From Sordaria brevicollis (Eukaryota; Ascomycota; Sordariomycetes; Sordariales; Sordariaceae), in the NCBI GenBank assembly GCA_033439795.1, contig JAUTDP010000008.1, positions 2,480,001-2,544,000 on the forward strand: DNA of 64,000 nt, in the 5' to 3' direction. The translations under genes and the position numbers were made by a program. Under the pieces are notes generated by a model. It searched no databases. It saw only the letters and a list, made by a program, of their open reading frames with translations, and had not been told where the DNA came from. Within the stretch, counting starts at the first letter, position 1, and every line of letters begins with the position of its first letter. Below, piece after piece: positions 60,191 through 64,000 of the stretch.

Positions 60191-60985
60191 ATTAGAAAAT
60201 AAAGGATAAAAAGAAGGGCTTTATCCTTTTTTTTATTACCCTCCTTTTTAATTTACTTTTATTCAACTTCTCTTTCCTTTTATATCATTTATAATAATTC
60301 TATATTATTTTTATTATTATTAATAATAATAAGGTTATTTACTTATATATAAATAACGCTTTCTTACTACTCTCTTTCGATACCCTATTGGTTACGCCGC
60401 TGCCATTTTCTACTTCTCAATTAAATAAAATATTTAATTAAATAATTTTTATTACTTAATATATACTTTTATACGTTATTTTTATAACGCTCTCGAACTT
60501 AACCAAAATACTAGCCGTTTTTTTCTAGGGAGAGCCTAATTACGTATTAAAAGCCACGGGAGGAAGGTTTCCGGTAAATAATATTATATTCGTGGTCGAT
60601 AATAAAAACTTTGGCCTTTTCGAAATTGTACGTTACGTTTATAAAATAGTGAATAAAAAAAAACGACTATATTCTTTATATAGATTTTTATATATAAATA
60701 ATATCGATAGACCTAATGTGGATTCGAGGTATAGTTTCTAGGGAATATTTTGGTGAAAATCGTAATATTTTGGCTAGTATTAATGAAAGGAAGAAAAAAA
60801 TTATAAAAAAAATGATTCGAATAGAAGGTAGCAGTTACTAGAAACCCCCTCTTTTACTAAAGTAGTACCAATAGTAAAACTAATAGGGGAGGCCACTTTT
60901 CTTCACCCCTGTATACTAATCAAACCACCTTGTATAGCTACGTTGAGAATCCTTACTGCAGAGTGTTACTAGACTTCTCTAAATC

Positions 60986-61020
60986 TAGTCAAATCCGGTT
61001 TGGTTGAGAATATGCGGTAG
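60986..61020 (-). repeat. Right 35-bp inverted repeat of the pogo-like element
   Basis: Reads TAGTCAAATCCGGTTTGG and continues TTGAGAATATGCGGTAG on the plus strand. It is the complement of 56131-56165 apart from the central two or three bases. Confidence 0.8.
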
Positions 61021-61071
61021 TCGGTTTTTCTGAGGGTGGCTCTGGGGCAAATATTTCTCTCTCCCCTAAAT

Positions 61072-61680
61072 TCATGCCATTTTGAGATCCCAGAGGGCGA
61101 ATTTGGAGCGGATGCAGACAGACTCATCTTGTTTGGACTGGCCAAGGGAAACAGCCCTAGATAGAGCATCATCCATCTCGCCATCCTCCAGGCTCATCCT
61201 CGCTGGCCTAGCCGTCTGGTCTTCTGGCTGCTCTGCGTGGAAAAGATGGAAAGACGTGCCTCCCACAAGGGTAGCGAGGCGGCACTTCATCCACTCCCAG
61301 CACCTGGAGAAATCTGGTTAGGTTGTAGCAGGGGGGCGCAACGCAAGAGGGCACTGTGTAAACTAAAGAGGGGACTGGACGGACGCCCCCGGTCCATACC
61401 TTGAGGAACATCAACGGGATTGCCAGTGAGCGGGCGAGGTGACATTGATCTGGGCTTGTCAATGGTGGCATGTGCAGTAGCTCAATATTCCCGCCATATT
61501 TAGCATCTCCATCTGCTTCTGGCGAACATGTCCGCTTTTCAACATACCACTGTTCTCATTCAGAGATTCCGATGCTTGCCACCAATGCAAACCAGATGGC
61601 TTGCCCTTGTTCACTGACAACGTCGTCGTCGTGATCCGGGTCCTCGACAGCCGCGGATTGAGGCCAGTTTGTCCAGGGGA
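61072..61680 (-). pseudogene. Spliced gene fragment in a non-mutated island
   Basis: Minus-strand exons can be joined in one frame: about 61680-61548, 61480-61400 and 61313-61072. The introns have GTATGT and GTATGG donors, a CTAAAT or CTAACC branch-like motif and AG acceptors, and the frame ends at a TGA. The joined text reads through NKGKPSGLHWWQASE, then SMSPRPLTGNPVDVPQ, then DFSRCWEWMKCRLATLVGG and ends FALWDLKMA. The 5' exon has an upstream in-frame stop and no ATG, so either this is the 3' part of a gene cut by repeats or translation starts at the Met in the second exon (61,446). I recognise no family. Confidence 0.45.
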
Positions 61681-62080
61681 TAGTAGTTAGCTGGGTAGCA
61701 TGGCAAGGGGACCTAGTTCTAAGCCTCTGAAAAATGACCTGTGGTTACAGGTATATAGACGGATATGTGGATGTAGGGCATCGTCCAACGGTGCCATAGT
61801 GTACTGTGTGTCTGGTGTCCAAAGAGAACTGAAGCTGTACTACAACCACTTTATGTATTGCACGGGTGAGTCTGTTTGGCTTAAAAGCAACGGTTTCAAG
61901 GCCCACACGCACACAGAAAGAACGGTACCTCTAGTATGTACCTTGCGTATTGTTTGCTGCCTTGGGGCGTGTTCCAGTTTTCTAACCGTTAATCCGTTTC
62001 CTATATAAATTTGACCCCTGTTGTTGTTATGCGGTGTATATGTAATTGATTATATTGTAGATGGCCAAAAGAAGACGCGA
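61681..62080. other. Non-mutated segment without a recognised gene
   Basis: Balanced composition. A 100-codon open frame starts at an ATG at 61,700 but shows no domain I can name. AT-rich sequence resumes near 62,080. Confidence 0.4.
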
Positions 62081-62904
62081 AGGATTTTAATTGATATCTT
62101 TTCGATTAGGGCCCCTATAAACCCCCTATAACCCCCTTATAAACGATAGGTCGCCTATATCTAACTTAGCCAACTTCCTAAAGTAATATCGTAAAGCGCC
62201 AAGGCTAATTAATTTGAATATATAAGAAAATAGTATATTTTTACTATTAATCAGGCTTAATAAGGGTATTACGTTAATTAAAAATTAGGCGGTTGAATAT
62301 ATTATTTAGTATATTATTTTTACTTATAATAATAATAATATTTATAATAATACCCCTTCTTTATTTTACCGCTATAAATAACCCTATCGAAGTCTAAAAT
62401 CGAATACGATTATTTTTTATATAAATAATATTAGCCGTTATTATTACGCTAACTTCTATACGTACCTACGGTAATTATAATACGGTATAAGAATTAATCT
62501 ATATAAATCGATTAAAGGGAGAAGTAATTATTCGAAATACTCTTTATTATAATTAAGAATTAAAATTATTCGATTTATACCGTATAAAGTATTATCCGTT
62601 TATATAATTAATCGATTAAATATTTCGAAATATTAATATCCGCAGTATAAAGGGGATATATTTTAAATAAAAGTTTATAACCTTTTTATATATTTATAAT
62701 TATAATAAAATTTATTAAAATATTATATATCGGTTTAGTTATAATACTATTACTATTAATCGAAATTTTAACGAGATTTTACGCGCTATAATCCTTCTAT
62801 ATATTTAAATTATTATATAATTAAATTTTAATATAATATACGAAAATACATTACGGGGTAAAGCCTTTAATTGATTTTTCCGAAATTATATTAATATTAT
62901 TAAT
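62081..62904. other. RIP-mutated repeat DNA of unknown origin
   Basis: AT-rich with many TAA/TAG in all frames. Near 62,113-62,150 a CCCCTATAAA-type word is repeated three times in a row. No family recognised. Confidence 0.5.
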
Positions 62905-63190
62905 TATTAAGGGATAGCGTTGGCACCGTTAGGTATATAATGAGATATATATTATTGCACGAAGGAAGGGAAGGGAGAAGTATATACGGAGGACTGGATA
63001 TATAGGCGCGAGCCTATACCCTAGTCCGTACGTACCTACGTGATACTATACGTAACTATAGGTAATTAAATTTAGACTATATCGAATTATAATATACGTA
63101 CTATAGTCGGGAATAATCGGTAGGGATTTGGGCACCTATATAAGTAATTAATACGTATACTAGGTATAATATAGGTATAATCTTATAATA
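62905..63190 (-). repeat. LTR (3' LTR of a minus-strand element), RIP-mutated
   Basis: 286 bp, same family and length as the solo LTR at 59,424 but with many C-to-T and G-to-A changes. Immediately right, the minus strand reads GAGGGGGGATAG, a polypurine tract abutting the LTR start. This makes it the 3' LTR of an element transcribed leftward, with its interior to the right. Confidence 0.85.
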
Positions 63191-64000
63191 CTATCCCCCC
63201 TCAAAAAAAGCTTACAAAGCTAAAAAAATTTATATATATATATAATTATAACCTAGAATCCTTTATCAATTTATTAAATACTTCTAATTATAACGCTAGC
63301 CGTATCCTAGATTATTTATTTATTAAAAATTATATAATCTTTATTATTACCTTTATAAATCCTTCCTCTACCTCTTCTTCGGTTAATAATAATTCCGTCT
63401 TAAAAATAGCGAATCGTTACGCTAAGCGGGCGGAATAGCGGCGTAAAGCGCGGGGTTCGGTATTAATATCGGGTTATTCGTTACGAATAGCGGGGTCCGT
63501 TATCGGGTCTTTTTTTTTTTATTCGAAGCGGTCGAAAAACTTTTTAACGTAGAGTAATATTAATTTATTGGGGTAATTATAATAAAATTCTTAAAAACGT
63601 ATTTTATAATCGATAACGTTATTAATTTTCTCCTAGGTAGGGTTATAATCGCCCTTCTATTTAATTAAATAATATTAATAATAATTCTCTCCTTTCTATT
63701 TAATATTTAATAATTTATTAAATCCCTATTTAATATATTCTTTATAATTATTAGTACAAATTATAATTCTACCCTCGTTAATATAAACGTTAGAATTAAC
63801 AATTTAACTAAAGAGACTTTAATTAATCTAACGTTAAATTATTAAAACGTAGAAAACTAACGAATATTTTATATTATCAAATAATTATAATTTAACAATA
63901 TATAAGTCCGCTTTTAAGATTTTAAATAATCCTTTTTAATAGGGGGAGAATTTAACGTATAAACGACTATTAATTAAGTTAAACGTATTAAATAAGATAA
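63191..64000 (-). mobile_element. Internal region of a minus-strand LTR retrotransposon, cut by the window end
   Basis: Begins with the polypurine tract at 63,191-63,203 and continues AT-rich. A minus-strand frame with possible former-Gln stops (for example LLLTEEEVEEGF near 63,390) is visible but not assignable. The 5' LTR lies outside the window. Confidence 0.65.

Larger units (their letters stand above)
56131..61020. mobile_element. Pogo-like TIR element with later nested insertions, RIP-mutated
   Basis: Inverted repeats of 35 bp (56131-56165 and 60986-61020) match at all but two or three positions. Read inward they share CTACCGCATATTCTC, then CCGGATTTGACTA. A TA stands at both edges (cTA|CCGC ... 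GCGG|TAg), the target used by the Tc1/mariner/pogo superfamily. The left part codes for a mutated CENP-B/pogo-type transposase. The interior was later split by a 0.64-kb TIR element (57,629-58,268) and a solo LTR (59,424-59,709). Removing these still leaves about 4 kb, longer than most pogo elements, so further insertions are likely. Confidence 0.6.

Overview
The window looks like nuclear DNA of a filamentous ascomycete of the Neurospora type (Sordariales). Genes carry short introns with GTRNGT donors, CTAAC/CTGAC branch sites and AG acceptors. The proteins are fungal housekeeping and signalling proteins with long disordered Q/P/S-rich tails. Every mobile element is heavily mutated in the manner of repeat-induced point mutation (RIP): CpA/TpG nearly absent, TpA in excess, Gln codons turned to stops, and sharp switches from balanced to very AT-rich DNA. 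The species call is an inference; no database search was possible.

Layout. 1-5.6 kb: one minus-strand gene for a disordered protein whose frame is split by a single in-frame UAG, then gene-free DNA. 5.6-11.5 kb: a complete Ty1/Copia-type LTR retrotransposon with 196-bp LTRs and a GTACC target duplication, inactivated by RIP. 12.4-38.7 kb: a gene-dense block. In order it holds a Ras-like/RasGEF fusion, the GPI-anchor subunit PIG-H, tRNA pseudouridine synthase Pus3/Deg1, an atypical prenylated Rho-like GTPase, RNA polymerase III subunit Rpc9, a Prs1-type PRPP synthetase, a TDT-family (SSU1/Mae1-like) membrane transporter with an 8-nt microexon, and a 1,707-aa WD40/TPR protein of Gemin5-like layout.

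38.7-64 kb: AT-rich, RIP-mutated repeat DNA. I find inverted terminal repeats at 38,731 and 55,951 that bound about 17.2 kb. Inside that interval, and as far as I can see only there, a palindrome of the form TTCCTATAGGAA recurs a dozen or so times, which suggests one giant TIR element. Next to it, a second pair of 35-bp inverted repeats (56,131 and 61,020, TA at each edge) bounds a 4.9-kb unit with a RIP-damaged pogo/CENP-B-like transposase. That unit was later hit by a small TIR element (57.6-58.3 kb) and by a nearly unmutated solo LTR (59.4-59.7 kb, TATAA duplication). A non-mutated island at 61-62 kb holds a spliced gene fragment. The same LTR family reappears, RIP-mutated, at 62.9 kb as the 3' end of a minus-strand element that leaves the window.

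The genes form no single pathway. Local arrangements worth noting are the tail-to-tail pairs PIG-H/Pus3 and Rho-like/Rpc9 (31 bp apart) and the divergent Pus3/Rho-like pair. No tRNA, rRNA, CRISPR array or telomere repeat was recognised. Exon boundaries come from reading splice signals and frame continuity, without transcript evidence.
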